A stretch of DNA of 64,000 nucleotides from assembly GCA_021399445.1 (NCBI GenBank), contig JAJTUQ010000005.1, positions 310,001-374,000 of the forward strand. Direction: 5' to 3'. Every line of letters begins with the position of its first letter. The first letter of the stretch is position 1. The notes beneath the pieces are model-generated. The model made no database searches and was not told the DNA's origin. It was given only the letters and a program-made list of their open reading frames with translations. This document shows positions 46,341 through 58,108 of this stretch, piece after piece. A program made the position numbers and the translations under genes. The DNA comes from Xylogone sp. PMI_703. Its lineage: Eukaryota > Ascomycota > Leotiomycetes.

Positions 46341-47976
46341 ATGGCTACTAGTTCAGAGCTCGCCGAATCACTTAATACCTGCCGTAAGGCTTTCCTCACG
46401 TCGGCCACCTATGTCAATTCGAAATGGAAACTCCACCAACTTTACGGTCTTCACCAGCTACTTCTTGACGCTTATGAATATCTAATCTCGGCTCTTATCG
46501 AAGGTTTGCTAATCATCCATCTGGAATAAATCCAAATTCTAATCCTGTAGTAGGCAATAGCTCCTTAAGAGATGGATACGAACGAGAAGTCGCGATTCTC
46601 CTTCAAGATATTGCCAACCACTACCGTAATATCATATCAGGAACTCATCATGCTAGAAAAAACCCAGGCGTATCAAATATACTACAAAGCTCTCCGGCCG
46701 GGGTCTCGCTCATTCTTTCTAATACCGTCAATCCATTCCGATATGCCCTGGCCCCCTTCGCCTCGAGCGTGGCAGCTGGAAATGCTGTCGTCCTAGCCAC
46801 CGAATCTACTGACTCTAGATTCTTCGCTATATTGAAAGAAGAGTTTGCCAAATATCTAGACACTCAATCAATATGCATCATGCAAGGTTTGGACCTTAGG
46901 GATCCTGCCCTGCGCAAATTTAACCAGATATTGATTATTGGTGAGCCCAATCCCAAGAACGCGAGGGATTTGGTTCTTGGGCTGTCATCGCTGATATTCA
47001 TTACTTACCTGTAGACAAAGATGCCGTCAAGTTCTCTCCGATTTTATCAATGCAGAATACAACATTTCAAACTACCATGGCAGAACCAAATTTCGCCATC
47101 GTTGACAATGGAAGTCAAATCAAAAGAGTTCAGGAACTAACTAAAGACTTTTACCGCTATTACAGCCTACCCCGTTACGTGGCACATGAAAAGCTGACCG
47201 CGGTTTTCATCAGACATTCCGATCTCGAAGCCTTTTCAAAGAGTTTCTCCACCATATTTGGTACATTCTCCCAAAACTTGGAGTTGGTTTCGACGGAGCT
47301 TAGGGAATTGGGATTTGTTTCATTTGCGCGACACACTTATCAGACCAGCCTTTCCGATATAATACGTAAATCAGCCCAGGGAGCAGCATCACCACTAACT
47401 CAAGCAGTTACTGTCGCTGAGCAGGCTAACGTGCTCCTTGTGTTCACATACACATCCTTGGAGCAGACAATTGATGCGATATGTACGCTTGACACTCCTC
47501 CATTACAGCTAGCGTTCCTCGAACCAGCGTGCGACGCAAATATAAAGTATTTAGAGAAGTGGACGAGATCGCGAATATTTTCTGTAGGAAGTTTTCGTTC
47601 TATAATTGAACCAGGTTTGTCACTACTCTTGTTGGGCTTCCTTAACATGGAATGTCTATGTCCAGATGACTCGGAGAAACGGTTTTGCTCATGGGTTCAA
47701 GTAGTTACCTACCCTCAATTTCCTGAATATTTACCTACATTGTTTCCACCCGCTCTCTTTAGCCTTCCACGTCTGAAAGTCTACAACAAGCAGCGTGGCG
47801 TGCTATCACTGGGGGATGTTAAGGATGTAACAGGAAGAATTGTTAAACTTCCACTTCCAAATCCAAATCAGACACTAGAATTCTTCGGTATAATGACCCG
47901 TGCTCTGTTGGCAACCGGAGTAATAGTTGTGGGGTCAGGACTTTGGATAGGTTATAACAGAATGATGTCCACATAG
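46341..47976 (+). CDS. ALDH-superfamily protein, probably non-catalytic, C-terminal membrane anchor
   Basis: Exons 46341-46503, 46554-46940 and 47015-47976 give 503 aa with closing phases. The NAD-binding half is recognisable (SPAGVSLILNTVNPFRYAL, VAAGNAVVLATES), as is AEPNFAIVDNGSQIKR, equivalent to the strand preceding the catalytic cysteine in class 3-like aldehyde dehydrogenases. Where GQxC would stand the sequence reads YSLPRYVAHEKLTAVF, with no Cys, and the ELGG glutamate motif is also missing, so oxidation of aldehydes is unlikely. A hydrophobic C-terminal helix (RALLATGVIVVGSGLWIGY, about 478-497) suggests tail anchoring, as in fatty aldehyde dehydrogenase. A pseudoenzyme or regulator is possible. 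Confidence 0.75.
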
Positions 47977-48827
47977 TCACACCTTCCCTTTTGTGAGAGA
48001 GCTGGCATTGTGCTTCCAAAACAACTACGTACCTTTCGAAATCTTATCATATCAGCGAATCTCAGTAGCAACTAGCCAGTTATCGCAGGGGATAGCTGTG
48101 TCTAGCAGGAATTTTTCTATTATATATTATATCAAATATTGTATAGTAATAAATCACCGTGAAGAGGAGTAGAATGACTACTTTGGACCGGAGTTTTACT
48201 AATACTTTTTTCGTACACTCATAATAGCATTTGACTCTATCGGTGAGCGATTGTTAGACATTTTCCACAATGGAATCTAATAATGTGCGACTTTAGTGGT
48301 ATCTTACAGCCGATATTAGAATCGAGAACATTGATAGCCTGCAGGGCCTACAACTTGTCCCCTGTTTAGTGAATAATTATTCATGTACTAGTCTATATTT
48401 GCATGCTCACATATAATTTCGTATGAACGTATCGGATTTAGCTTACACGTGGATTAATTTTACAAATATAACATTTTGGGTCTCTCTACACTAGTGTATA
48501 GTAAGCTGTACGCGTGCAAGTGCATCATTGTTATATTAGCAGCGTAACTGTATTTGCACTTGGATAATATAACACTCAGGCAACCTTTAATATGGTGAAC
48601 TTGTTCACGGCAGTCAAAGATCGCTGCATGAAGAAAAAGAACCCCTTCTGACGAGAGATGGCAAAAAGAGAAGAAGAAAAGGTACATCTTAGAATCTAGT
48701 CTCATAGGGTAAGAAAAGTGAAGGGGAATAGAATCATGCGTGATGTTCCGCTCTTATTTCCGAATATTTCCGTTGTTGAACTCGCTCTTATGCTTGATTG
48801 TTTGCCCAACTGGTTAGCATAGCAGAG
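47977..48827. other. Intergenic, no gene seen
   Basis: 850 bp, AT-rich, convergent 3' ends on both sides. Nothing recognised. Confidence 0.5.
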
Positions 48828-49633
48828 CTACTGTAGGTTTAGGGAAGAAGCTGTTGGCGTACGGTGGGTTAAGGAGTATAGTGTTTGGCTCATGGGAATG
48901 GTGCGAGTGCGAAGGGTGTGAGTTATGAGTGTGCCCAACAGTTTCCGTCTGTTCACGAAGTTAGGTTCGTATAGAGCCAAAAAATGCGTCATACCTACAA
49001 CAGTGACAGCCTCCCCAGTTGTCCCACATGCATCGCCGGCAGAATCAGCTATTGCTCCAGTGGTAGGGGCAGATTTCAAGGCTGTGATGAGGATAAGTTT
49101 CAAAACAAAAATCCACGGGAAGACATAAACAACAATCTGGAGTATCTTCAAAGAACTAAGGACATAAGTCTTTCCATAGGCACTGGTCTTCACGTGAACA
49201 ATATATATAGCGTCTGTCATATTCTCCAAAGGTAATCGAGGAGGCGATGATACATTATATAACGTATTGGCAATGGCCGGTAAATACGAGTCGACCTGCG
49301 AAAGTAGAGCTCTGCACACTTCGCTTGACTGCACTCTAACGTCAGCAGTGTAGAGTTACGAAATAAAACACAAAACATTACCAAATTACCAGAACAGAGT
49401 GACAGGAGGGCCAACTGATTTGCAACCAGTGACTGATCATTCGCTACCCCAGCAGCTTCTAAGGCAAATATTCCGAAAACCTCCAAAAATACAGGAACGT
49501 AGAAACCCGTAACGACATTTTCACAACATTCCAAGAGTGATATATGCTTCTTAGACTTAGCGGTTCTGTCTCCGTTATTAGACACGGTTGTATTGTGCAT
49601 CTCACTGTCTTGCATGGTTTGAATATCCGCCAT
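48828..49633 (-). CDS. Hypothetical membrane protein
   Basis: Two minus-strand exons, 49382-49633 and 48828-49328, join in phase over a 53-bp intron (GTAATG donor, GCTGACG branch) to give 250 aa. I recognise no family. Hydrophobic segments are near residues 42-62 (VVTGFYVPVFLEVFGIF) and a strong one near 140-165 (LQIVVYVFPWIFVLKLILIT), so one or two membrane passes are likely. The N-terminal 35 residues are polar and charged. The C-terminus is Thr/Ser-rich. The intron join is supported only by phase and splice consensus. No contextual clue beyond its place between the ALDH-like and reductase genes. Confidence 0.5.
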
Positions 49634-50504
49634 TTAGAGTCGTGGCTGACGAAAGTATCTTCTGCAAGCGTTGGATATGAAACTGCTACCTGAAGCGGAT
49701 TTCCACAAATCTGAGTGAGTTGCTTTAGGCGTCTTGACGTTTCTCGAACTGTGGATGCGGACGCGGCTAGGCTGTGTGGTAACAGGAGTGAGGTAAGTGA
49801 ACGCCGGGATCGAGCAAGCTTAAAACGTGGTTCCAGATAAAATAGTCGCAGCCTTCAGAAAGCAGATCAGCCTTGGCGTAGACCGCAGCAATCTGGAGAG
49901 GTTACACAACTGTAATTTTTAAGGCTGAGTGGATAGAAAAGGGTCATAAGGATTCACCACCTGCACAACGCAACCGCGCGCTATTTTTCTTTTGCTAGTT
50001 CTATCCAACGAAGACCCTAAGGCGATGGGAATCACAGCCTCGATCACAGCGCTTCTACTATTCCCGCCTTCTCTTTACAGCTGTTACGCGCCGCAAGGCT
50101 GTAACAGCATACCAGGATTCGGCGGCACGATAGCCGTCACCATGTTTAAATAGGTTATAATAACCTTATAAGGATACGAAATTTTCTGTCTACTAGGAGG
50201 ATTTATAGTAAAGCAGGTAAAGAGTAAACACAGAATAACAAATCATGTAATTATGTATTAATATCTTAAGAGTAATCAATTGAGTTGAGCACAGGGCTTT
50301 TATCTACTAAAATCTACTTATATAGAGAGTGTAATGTCTTGAAGTCCCGGGATTCTTTGTGGACTCCCTGGACTCTATCACATGACTACAAGATCCTATC
50401 TTTATAACTCAACAGCTATTTGATGCTTTAGATTCGGAACGTAGTGAAATGCTCCATAATTTGACAACCTTCTTCTACCTAACTCCGATTGGCTTCACCT
50501 CCAT
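49634..50504. other. Intergenic, no gene seen
   Basis: 870 bp. Holds an 8-bp-arm hairpin GCTGTTAC..GTAACAGC near 50081-50110; otherwise AT-rich from 50150 on. Confidence 0.45.
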
Positions 50505-51572
50505 TTATGAGACTTCACTCTTCTGTACGAGTTCCACATACTGCTCGGCCAAATCAAAGACTTGTTCCTCAAAAGACTTGAGCTTCCAGCCAAAGAATTC
50601 CTCTGTCGCAGCGCAGTCGAAATGGAATAGGTGATCTAGAACCTTTCCATCGCAAGAGAAAACTCCTTTCCGCACAGCATCTGGAAAATGCCTCTGGACA
50701 ATATCTACTTGATCGCCCCATGATACCTGAATACCCGCGCCAAAGTTATGGTACTTGTTTGTGTTCATTGCAAGGATATCGATATGGATTTTGGCTACAT
50801 CATCAACGTGGACGGAGGTCGTGGGCAAGGGATCAAGCGTCTTACCCACTGCCATTGCCAGGCCACGGATGTTAGAGTTTGCTAATAACTCGTCGGGGCT
50901 CGCGGCAGGTTCGAAGCGGCCAAGAACAGAGGCGGGGAAGACATTGATAATGTCAAAATGTAAAGATTGTTTGGAAAACCGATCAGTAAAATTGAGGGCT
51001 TTGGTCTTTCCCGCAAGGTAATGTTCTTGGGCTTTGACTGTGCTATAATACGAATCTGGAACTCTATTGTCGCTATTGTAGGTAACCGTGCTTGAATCTT
51101 TACTAAAAATTTGATCCATCGTGACCAATGCAACGAATGAAGAGCATAGCACAACTTTCTTGACTAACGGCGCCTGCAAAGCCGCTTCAAGTATGTTGGA
51201 CACACCTAGATAGGCTGGCTGATTGACGTTAGTTCAGTGAACCTTGACTCCTTGCAGCTTGGATCCAACCTGAACAAAAGCCTGATCCATATCTGAGAAG
51301 TCCGTAACTGTCCAGCACGGAGAAGCTAGGTGAACTATGTAGTCCACAGACCTCGAGATGTCATTGAAGACGCCTTTAACAGCCATGTCGGGAATAATGA
51401 TGAACTCCAGGCTTGTTACATCGCAAACTCGCCCAACCGACTTCCGCACATTCTCTGCCTTACTTTCTGATCGCACAGATGCGATCACTCGGTATCCGGC
51501 TTGAAGCGCTCTGATGGCGCATCGATTGCCTACCAGCCCACTAGAGCCAGTGAGGAGTATTGTCTGTACCAT
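50505..51572 (-). CDS. Extended SDR reductase (dihydroflavonol/cinnamoyl-CoA reductase-like)
   Basis: Two minus-strand exons, 51270-51572 and 50505-51218, joined over a 51-bp intron give 338 aa; the join rebuilds AFVQPAYLGVSNILEAAL. Residues 4-14 hold the nucleotide-binding loop LLTGSSGLVGN (GxxGxxG). The active site has S in VLCSSFVA and the YxxxK motif in YYSTVKAQ. C-terminal substrate-side segments include SVHVDDVAKIHIDIL. The family reduces carbonyls or aldehydes with NADPH. The start at 51572 is the first ATG directly before the dinucleotide fold. The ~90-bp element shared with the TF-B promoter lies 122 bp upstream, which suggests co-regulation or a common transposon relic. Confidence 0.87.
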
Positions 51573-52244
51573 TCCCAATGCCAATCAGCTTTTTGTCTAA
51601 CAAACTTATGAACGGGAAGCGTGAACGGACTCGGAGGCAATGGCTTTGCTCATTTTATAACTGATTACGGAATCTCCCTTAAGCACTCGCCTACCGTATA
51701 TTCTCATGAGGTCGATAGTGGGCTAGAGAGCAAATATAACGCTAGACAGTTGCGTATTGTCAGCGCTAGCCGGCGCCCATTATCCGATTTCATAAGATTA
51801 TACGGTACCAGTATTCACCACCCAACCGGAGAGTCCCCTCCACCGGACACGGACATTGCATATATCTAATAAGGCACAAATTTGGGCATCTGCAAGGCGA
51901 ATACGGGATTATATCTCGAAGAGGAGCTCTTCCGATGCATTTTGCGAAGACTTGTTCACGAAATGACCTGACAGAATAGCCATAACAAAGAATACGGATC
52001 TTTCTAGGCCATCTCCAGCGAGGACTGTTAAGCAGACCACCAGGGCATGGCTAACCCAATTTATAACACAATAACACAAACTAAACCCTTGGTAACACGT
52101 AGCTGTTCTCTAGGGGATCGGATTTTACTGCAGGTATAGAAGTCAGAAAGATCTAGCTTGCCAGAATACTATAAATGCCACCCCGCCTCTTCATTACCCC
52201 ATTTCTCCAGCTCAGCATAGCGATAAGCCGGGACTATTTATCCG
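51573..52244. promoter_or_regulatory. Divergent intergenic region reductase / DLH4
   Basis: 672 bp between divergent starts; contains the shared element at 51694-51785. No gene seen. Confidence 0.45.
51694..51785 (+). repeat. Shared upstream element, copy 2
   Basis: Partner of 25905-25995, same strand. Differences are mostly single substitutions and 1-3 base indels. Confidence 0.65.
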
Positions 52245-53332
52245 ATGGCAGGAAAATTCGCGATAAGCTCTGGTTATCGCATCATTCATAGCTCAGGTTT
52301 ATTTCCTACAGCGTCACGAAAGTGTCTCTATCCCCAGTTGATCAAACAAGAACCATTCTTACGATCTCCTAATTCCAGATTGTACTCAAAAATGTCAGGA
52401 ATAGCAGATTGCTGCCCCAGCGACCTCCCTCCGGTCATATCGGACAACTATACCCTCGCGGGGAAGTACACAACTGTTGCCGGATTGAAGACATGTCCTC
52501 GCACCTCTCAAGTTTCATAAAGATCCACTGCCTTAGCTGACGATGTCTTAGATGTTACCGGGACCTCCAATTCTCGCCATACTATCCTCTTCATCTATGA
52601 CGTCTTTGGCCTAGCTTCCCAAACCCTTCAAGGCGCAGATCGTCTCGCTGCTTCTCTATCTGCTACGGTCCTCGTCCCAGACTTCCTAAAGGGCAGTTAT
52701 GCTCAGCCAGCATGGTTTGGGGGAGAGATTTCCGAAGAAGCCAAGGAGCAACAACGAATATTTCGGGAGAATAGCGAGCCTACGAAGATTGTAGGAACCG
52801 TAGCAGAGGTAATAAAGTCTTACGAAGAAGGTGAGGGGAAGAAAGATGGAGGTAGGATTTGGGCATGCTTAGGCTTGTGCTGGGGAGGGAAGGTGACACA
52901 TGCCATACTTAGTTCTTGAGTTTATAGCTGACGAGAGGATAGGTGACGGCATTGGCATCAGCAGGGCCTAATGCGCCGTTCAAAGTCTCGGGACAAGCGC
53001 ATCCTTCGTATGTCCTTAGTACCTCATTGCTGCTTTATTTCGTTCATATTATTCACTAACACTTCCCCCCCAGACGACTAGCGCGTGAAGACGCAGAAGC
53101 CATTACAATTCCACATATCATCCTTGCTGCACCATCAGATAACAGCACAGGTGGCGTGGATGCGTATGCCGAGGTGTCCAAGCTGGGTGGGAGAAAATGG
53201 GTTGTGGAAACCTATGAAAAGATGTTTCATGGGTGGATGGGTGGAAGAGCGAAATTGGGCGACGAAGAAAACGCACGGGAATATGAGCGTGGATATAGAC
53301 AAATTGCGGGATTCTTTGCAGATAATTTATAG
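52245..53332 (+). CDS. Dienelactone hydrolase / AIM2-like protein (DLH4)
   Basis: Four exons, 52245-52494, 52552-52892, 52943-53007 and 53074-53332, give 304 aa. Small introns (57, 50 and 66 bp, GCTGAC branches) hid this gene from single-frame reading. The first join rebuilds AGLKTYVTGTSNSRHTILFI. Triad: C193 in GLCWGGK, D241 in APSDNS and H271 in MFHGWM. It belongs to a different subfamily from DLH1-3, with DVFGLASQTLQGADRLA before the nucleophile. The first ~49 residues are basic, Ser-rich and free of acidic residues until E36, compatible with a mitochondrial presequence; an alternative start at 52392 (MSGIADCCPSD) would give 255 aa, the normal cytosolic length. Confidence 0.87.
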
Positions 53333-53761
53333 ATAGCTAGTAAGTAGGCTAACTGAGTATCTCTCTTAATCCTAAAGATGCCATATTCGTAGTGCGGTCA
53401 TTTATGATCTTATCCATGGTCTAACCCACTTTTCAGACAGAGTTATGTAAGATGAATGGAAAAGAAGAATAGCAATGAGATTGTAGGAAGAAGGAAACGA
53501 AGATAAGATAAGTTTTATAAACGAACACGTGCTTGAAGGAGTCTTGAAGTTCTACATGATCATCTAACATTCCAGGCTAAGTGTGGACATAATTAGAATA
53601 AGATTGATGGACCTTTCTTCTTTCAAGATCTTTCATTTCATAGCTAACGAGCTACTGCACTTATGAAGCAGTAGATACGCATAAGAAATTCTCAACCTTG
53701 GAGGAAAGCATAAGATGTCCTTCCCTGACATGAATCGCGCCGAGCCTCCGCTATAAGATAC
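53333..53761. other. Convergent intergenic stretch
   Basis: 430 bp, 3' ends on both sides. Nothing recognised. Confidence 0.5.
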
Positions 53762-54604
53762 TCAACTCGGTCTATTCTCAGCTCTTATCTCAATTGCCTT
53801 CTCCACCATCTTCGCATGCTGCTCTATGGTCCAGCACATCGAGAACTTCGCCTCCAGGTCTTCTCCTGCTTCGATCATCTCCGTAATCTTACGCCAGGCC
53901 TTATTGTCTCCCTTCTTCGGCACCCGAAAATTAGATCCAACTCTCACCACCGAATCGCCACATGACGGACATCGCTTTCTGTCTTGACGTTTGGCTTCCG
54001 TGATAGGAATCCACCATGTCTCTGGGTCCCACCTTCTCAACTCATCCAATTCTTCTTCTGTCAATGGCTCACTCTTCTCTCCTTCCGCCCACGGATTCGG
54101 CCACTTCTCTGCTGACCACCGATCTCGTAACGCCCAGATCTGCCTCTGTTTCTCTGCACGATCTCCCTTTCTCGCCGATGGCGTCCAGTTGCCACCCAAG
54201 CTCTTGGCCCGACGCACAGTCTCTGAAAATTCTGCATGTCTCTGTGGTAAAGGCCGGACTCCCCATCCTTGATACTCATCAATCCGGTATTCATTATTAT
54301 CCGGGTCGTAGAACGGCTTGATCATCCTCCGGCACGATGGCTTTGCGCAAATGAATTTTGGCCGGTGCTGACTCTGGCACTGGTTATAGTAAAGGCCTCT
54401 CCGACCCGGTGGCTGTGCATTGCTTGCACGTGTGACAGTGGTATAATGTGTTGGGGGATAATAGAGCCTTAAGAGATGCTCTCTAGTATTCTCTGATATC
54501 TCGTCATCGGTGTACGGGCAACATCCTCGACAGCAACCCCGAAGGGCTACGTCTCCGACGCGGCAGCCAATTAAAGCAGCAGTGTCTTTTCGCCGACACG
54601 ACAT
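53762..54604 (-). CDS. Hypothetical cysteine-containing protein
   Basis: A single exon of 280 aa, unrecognised. It has paired cysteines that could bind metal: CRVGDVALRGCCRGCC near the N-terminus (residues 14-29), CAKPSCRR near 86-93 and CPSCGDSV near 219-226. The middle is Trp/Arg/Glu-rich (WALRDRWSAEKWPNPWAEG) and charged. No signal peptide or membrane segment. Coding bias looks like the neighbouring genes and the antisense frames are shorter. A zinc-binding or nucleic-acid-binding role is possible from the CX2C pairs but is speculation. Confidence 0.6.
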   Translation of the reverse strand: MSCRRKDTAALIGCRVGDVALRGCCRGCCPYTDDEISENTREHLLRLYYPPTHYTTVTRASNAQPPGRRGLYYNQCQSQHRPKFICAKPSCRRMIKPFYDPDNNEYRIDEYQGWGVRPLPQRHAEFSETVRRAKSLGGNWTPSARKGDRAEKQRQIWALRDRWSAEKWPNPWAEGEKSEPLTEEELDELRRWDPETWWIPITEAKRQDRKRCPSCGDSVVRVGSNFRVPKKGDNKAWRKITEMIEAGEDLEAKFSMCWTIEQHAKMVEKAIEIRAENRPS

Positions 54605-56033
54605 GATTGTGCACTCCCAGTTTTGAGTTCGGAATTAATTCCCGGCGTCAATCAGGTATGAGGATTTGATCCCCAGAAGAAATTGGTGCGATCAGATCTT
54701 AGGAAGGTTCGTTGTGAAGTTATTATCTATGTGCCAAGCACTCAAGTGACTCAACATCGTATTCGCCAAACCTAGGCCCCAGCGGGCCCGGCAGTGCTGA
54801 ACGAGCCCCACGCAAGAAAAAAGCCGACGGGCGCCACAGACTTACAACATGGATGAAAAGGGGTGTACGATGAAATCTGCCGGCAAGAGCAGATTTTATG
54901 TATTTCCAAGTATGGGAAATATGTTTTGGTGATCCAAGATAAGAACCAAGAGTGAGTTTACTTAGTCGAGTGTATATACAGCGAAGGCAAGTCAACCAAA
55001 CCAATGAATCGTAGAGCGGTCTACAGGCCTTACAGGGCTTCGCTTATAGGGCTCTAGGCGCGGCAGGGCATTGGCTATACAGTACAGCCCACACGAACTG
55101 TACGGCTCTTTACGGCCCTGTAGCTGGATCGGTCTGCAGACTTAATGCGTTCCTTATATGTATCTAATATAAGTTACGAATACCCCCTAGTATAACTTAC
55201 CAGAAATTACTTATCGCTGTTTTCATGTGCGATTTCATACTTCCTTGGCATGCGATTTTGTGCGAGATAACTAATCACGTGGCCACTGCACGTAAGGATT
55301 TCTGTGAAATTTCATGGACCTATAACATGTTTGGTTCTAAGGTCGCTCATCTAGAAAAAGCCTTTTATAAAGAACCTTGTTATCACAAGGTTTTCTAATG
55401 AAGAGCATCCTTAAAAGTTCCGAGTAGAGAACACATGTTGTGGGTTCGTAACTCGTTCTGCTGTATAATTTTGTATTTCGAATTTAATATTTAGTGTAAA
55501 AGTTGGATATATCATACCTTCAATTAAACGTTTTCTTTCTCTTGAATATCGCTTTCTAGGCACCAAAAATATTTCTTCAAATTAGTACTTGACTCAACAT
55601 TGATTGGCCTTTACCAATCAACACTTGGCTAGATTATAAGAGTTATAATCTTCTTTACAATTACTGGTTTGGCCATGCCAAGATGTCCTTCTTGCCTTAT
55701 ATTCCAGAGTCAAAATGAGGCCAAAAGGGCGGCTGAATGTCCCGGCCTAGGAAGGAGTCCGATTGGCGAGTAAAGCGGGTCTGTTCCGAATCACGGTCCA
55801 GACCCGCCCGTTTGTGCCCCTGGTTCCTTCTTCCAAAAGAATTGTTGCCCCGCCCTCAATCTGGGGAATCTGGGGGATGATAGGAACCCGGACTTAAGAA
55901 TCGGACCACAATTCATCCCACTCCATCCACTTTACCCACTTCTAATATCTTATAAATTCATAAGTTCGCTGTTCACGCTTAAGCTTATTATTGTAACTTT
56001 CCTGTGCACTCTCTACTAACAACTTCCGGCGCA
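54605..56033. other. Intergenic 1.4 kb, upstream of the BVMO gene
   Basis: No gene recognised. Contains a hairpin-like, possibly transposon-derived segment at 55021-55126. Confidence 0.45.
55021..55126. repeat. Imperfect terminal-inverted-repeat segment (MITE-like)
   Basis: Left arm CTACAGGCCTTACAGGGCTT and right arm, read in reverse complement, CTACAGGGCCGTAAAGAGCC. About 105 bp overall, with CAGGGC-rich interior. Ends of this kind occur in fungal hAT-related elements, but no 8-bp target duplication is visible. Confidence 0.45.
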
Positions 56034-58108
56034 ATGGCATTACTGGTAGAACCCGAGATTCTTGCTCCTGTCACGGATATCAAGACATCCCTAGGGGAGC
56101 AAAATGTCACCGAAATCAAAACATCTGTTGGGGATCAGACCTTCAAGACTGCCACGTCCAACTACATTGTCAGTGAAGAGCCCATCCATACACGGAGGCC
56201 TATCCGAGTTGTATGCATGGGCAGCGGTTACAGTGGCTTGATGATGGGTATTGTGTATACGCAGAAGCTCCAGTCGCAAAACTGTGAATTCGTCATATAT
56301 GAGCGCAACCAAGACTTAGGGGGAACATGGTTCGAAAACAGGTAGCGCGCAAGTTTTGGCCATTGTGAAGTAGTTATTGACATGCATTTGCAGATACCCA
56401 GGATGTCAATGCGATATTCCGGCCCACAACTATGCTTATTCCTTTGAACCTAATCCAGAATGGCCAAATTATTACGCCACATCTCCACTGATACATGAAT
56501 ACATGAAGAAGACCACAAAGAAGTATGAAGTAGACCGACATATAAAATTCAACCACGAAGTCAAAATGGCGCTTTGGAATGACAAAGAATGCAAATGGAC
56601 ACTTACAATACAGAATGGCAACAACACCTTTAAAGATAAATGTGACGTTTTTATTAATGCAGGCGGAGTATTAAAGTGGGTTTTCCCGTACACAAGTCAA
56701 ATTCCGCCGGTGGTTAACTAATGCGTTTCTCCAGTGCTTGGAAATGGCCTAAAATAGAAGGCCAGAAGGATTTCAAGGGAGAGCTTCTTCACTCCGCGCG
56801 ATGGGACAGCAATTATGATTTCAAAGGCAAGAGAGTAGCTGTCATCGGGAATGGTTCCTCGGGAGTGCAAATTGTCCCGAAGCTGGGTCCTCGTAAGTAT
56901 AAGAATGGGTTGCAGATGAGATATGAGCTGACTATGAACGCATTATAGTCACGTCGAAGTTGACATGGTTCATTAGATCAAGAATATGGATATCACCGGC
57001 ACCTGGTATTAATGAGCCTACGGGAAATGACCCAGCGATTGACGAGCATCTGAACTATGCGCCCGAAGTTCTCGAGCGCTTCAAGACCGACCCCGAGTTC
57101 CTCCTTCAGTATCGCCGCGGCCTGATGAATCGTCGGATAGACAATTTCAAGAGAACCACGATAACATCCGATGCACAGAAAAGAGCGGTAGAACTATACA
57201 CCAAAAGTATGATGGGGCGATTAGGCAACAGTGAAAAGGGTAAGAAAATCGCAGAGATGATTATTCCAACCTTCCCCGTAGGCTGTCGAAGAGAGACGCC
57301 AGGTCCGAATCTCCTGGAGGCGCTACTGGAACCCAATATCGATGTCGAATGGGACAACATTGCTAAGATCACCGAGAAGGGGATATTGACCAAATCAGGC
57401 GAGGAACTAGAATTCGATGCTATTATCTGCGCCACCGGCTTTGACACTTCTTTCCGGCCTAGATTTCCGATTATCGGAAAAGATGGAGCTGATCTTGCGG
57501 ATCAGTGGGATGCTATCCCCGAGGCATACCTTGGTCTTGCCGTACCCAACTTTCCAAACTATTTCAGTATGTTGCACCCCTCTCCCCTTCCTTCCGAAGA
57601 TTACTCTCCCCCCCCCACCCGATTTCCGGTCATCTGACCAGATATAGCATTCATCGGACCCAACTACCCAATCACGAACGGCTCCCTCATTCTCGCCATC
57701 CAAGCCGAGGCTACTTACATCTACAAATGCATCACCAAGCTACAGACCGAGACCATCAAGTCGATGGTGGTAAGCGCCGACGCGGCACGGGAGTACAACG
57801 AACACGTGCAATCCTACCTGGAGCGCACCGTCTGGACAGGTAACTGCCGGAGCTGGTACAAGCGCGGGACCATGGACGGCAAGGTCGTCGCCGTCTACAG
57901 CGGCACCACCTTCCACTACGGTGAAGCGCTCCGCGAGCCCCGATGGGAGGACTACGAGTTCCAGAGGGTGAATCCGAGGAACCGCTTTGCGTACTTGGGG
58001 AACGGGTATACGAGGAGGGAGGCGAGGAAGGGGTCGATTGGGGATACGCAGACGCTGAATTTCGAGGATTACTGGAATATGCTGGTCTTACCTCCTATCT
58101 ATGAGTGA
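56034..58108 (+). CDS. Baeyer-Villiger-type flavin monooxygenase
   Basis: Five exons, 56034-56341, 56394-56675, 56735-56892, 56949-57566 and 57648-58108, give 608 aa. FAD-binding GxGxxG at residues 63-68 (GSGYSG) followed by YERNQDLGGTW and YPGCQCDIPAHNY. The BVMO fingerprint is present in a variant form (FKGELLHSARWD), then the NADPH-binding GNGSSG and the CATGFD segment. The C-terminus (FIGPNYPITNG and the NPRNRFAYLGNG region) matches fungal members. Inserts oxygen next to a ketone, forming an ester or lactone, with NADPH and O2. The four introns all restore conserved text. A lactone product would suit the nearby DLH-type hydrolases (inference). Convergent with TF-D. Confidence 0.9.

Noticed and set aside
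53991..54321. Two plus-strand open frames of ~95-100 aa opposite the cysteine-containing unknown
   Set aside because: Shorter than the 280-aa minus-strand frame and without features; treated as shadows.
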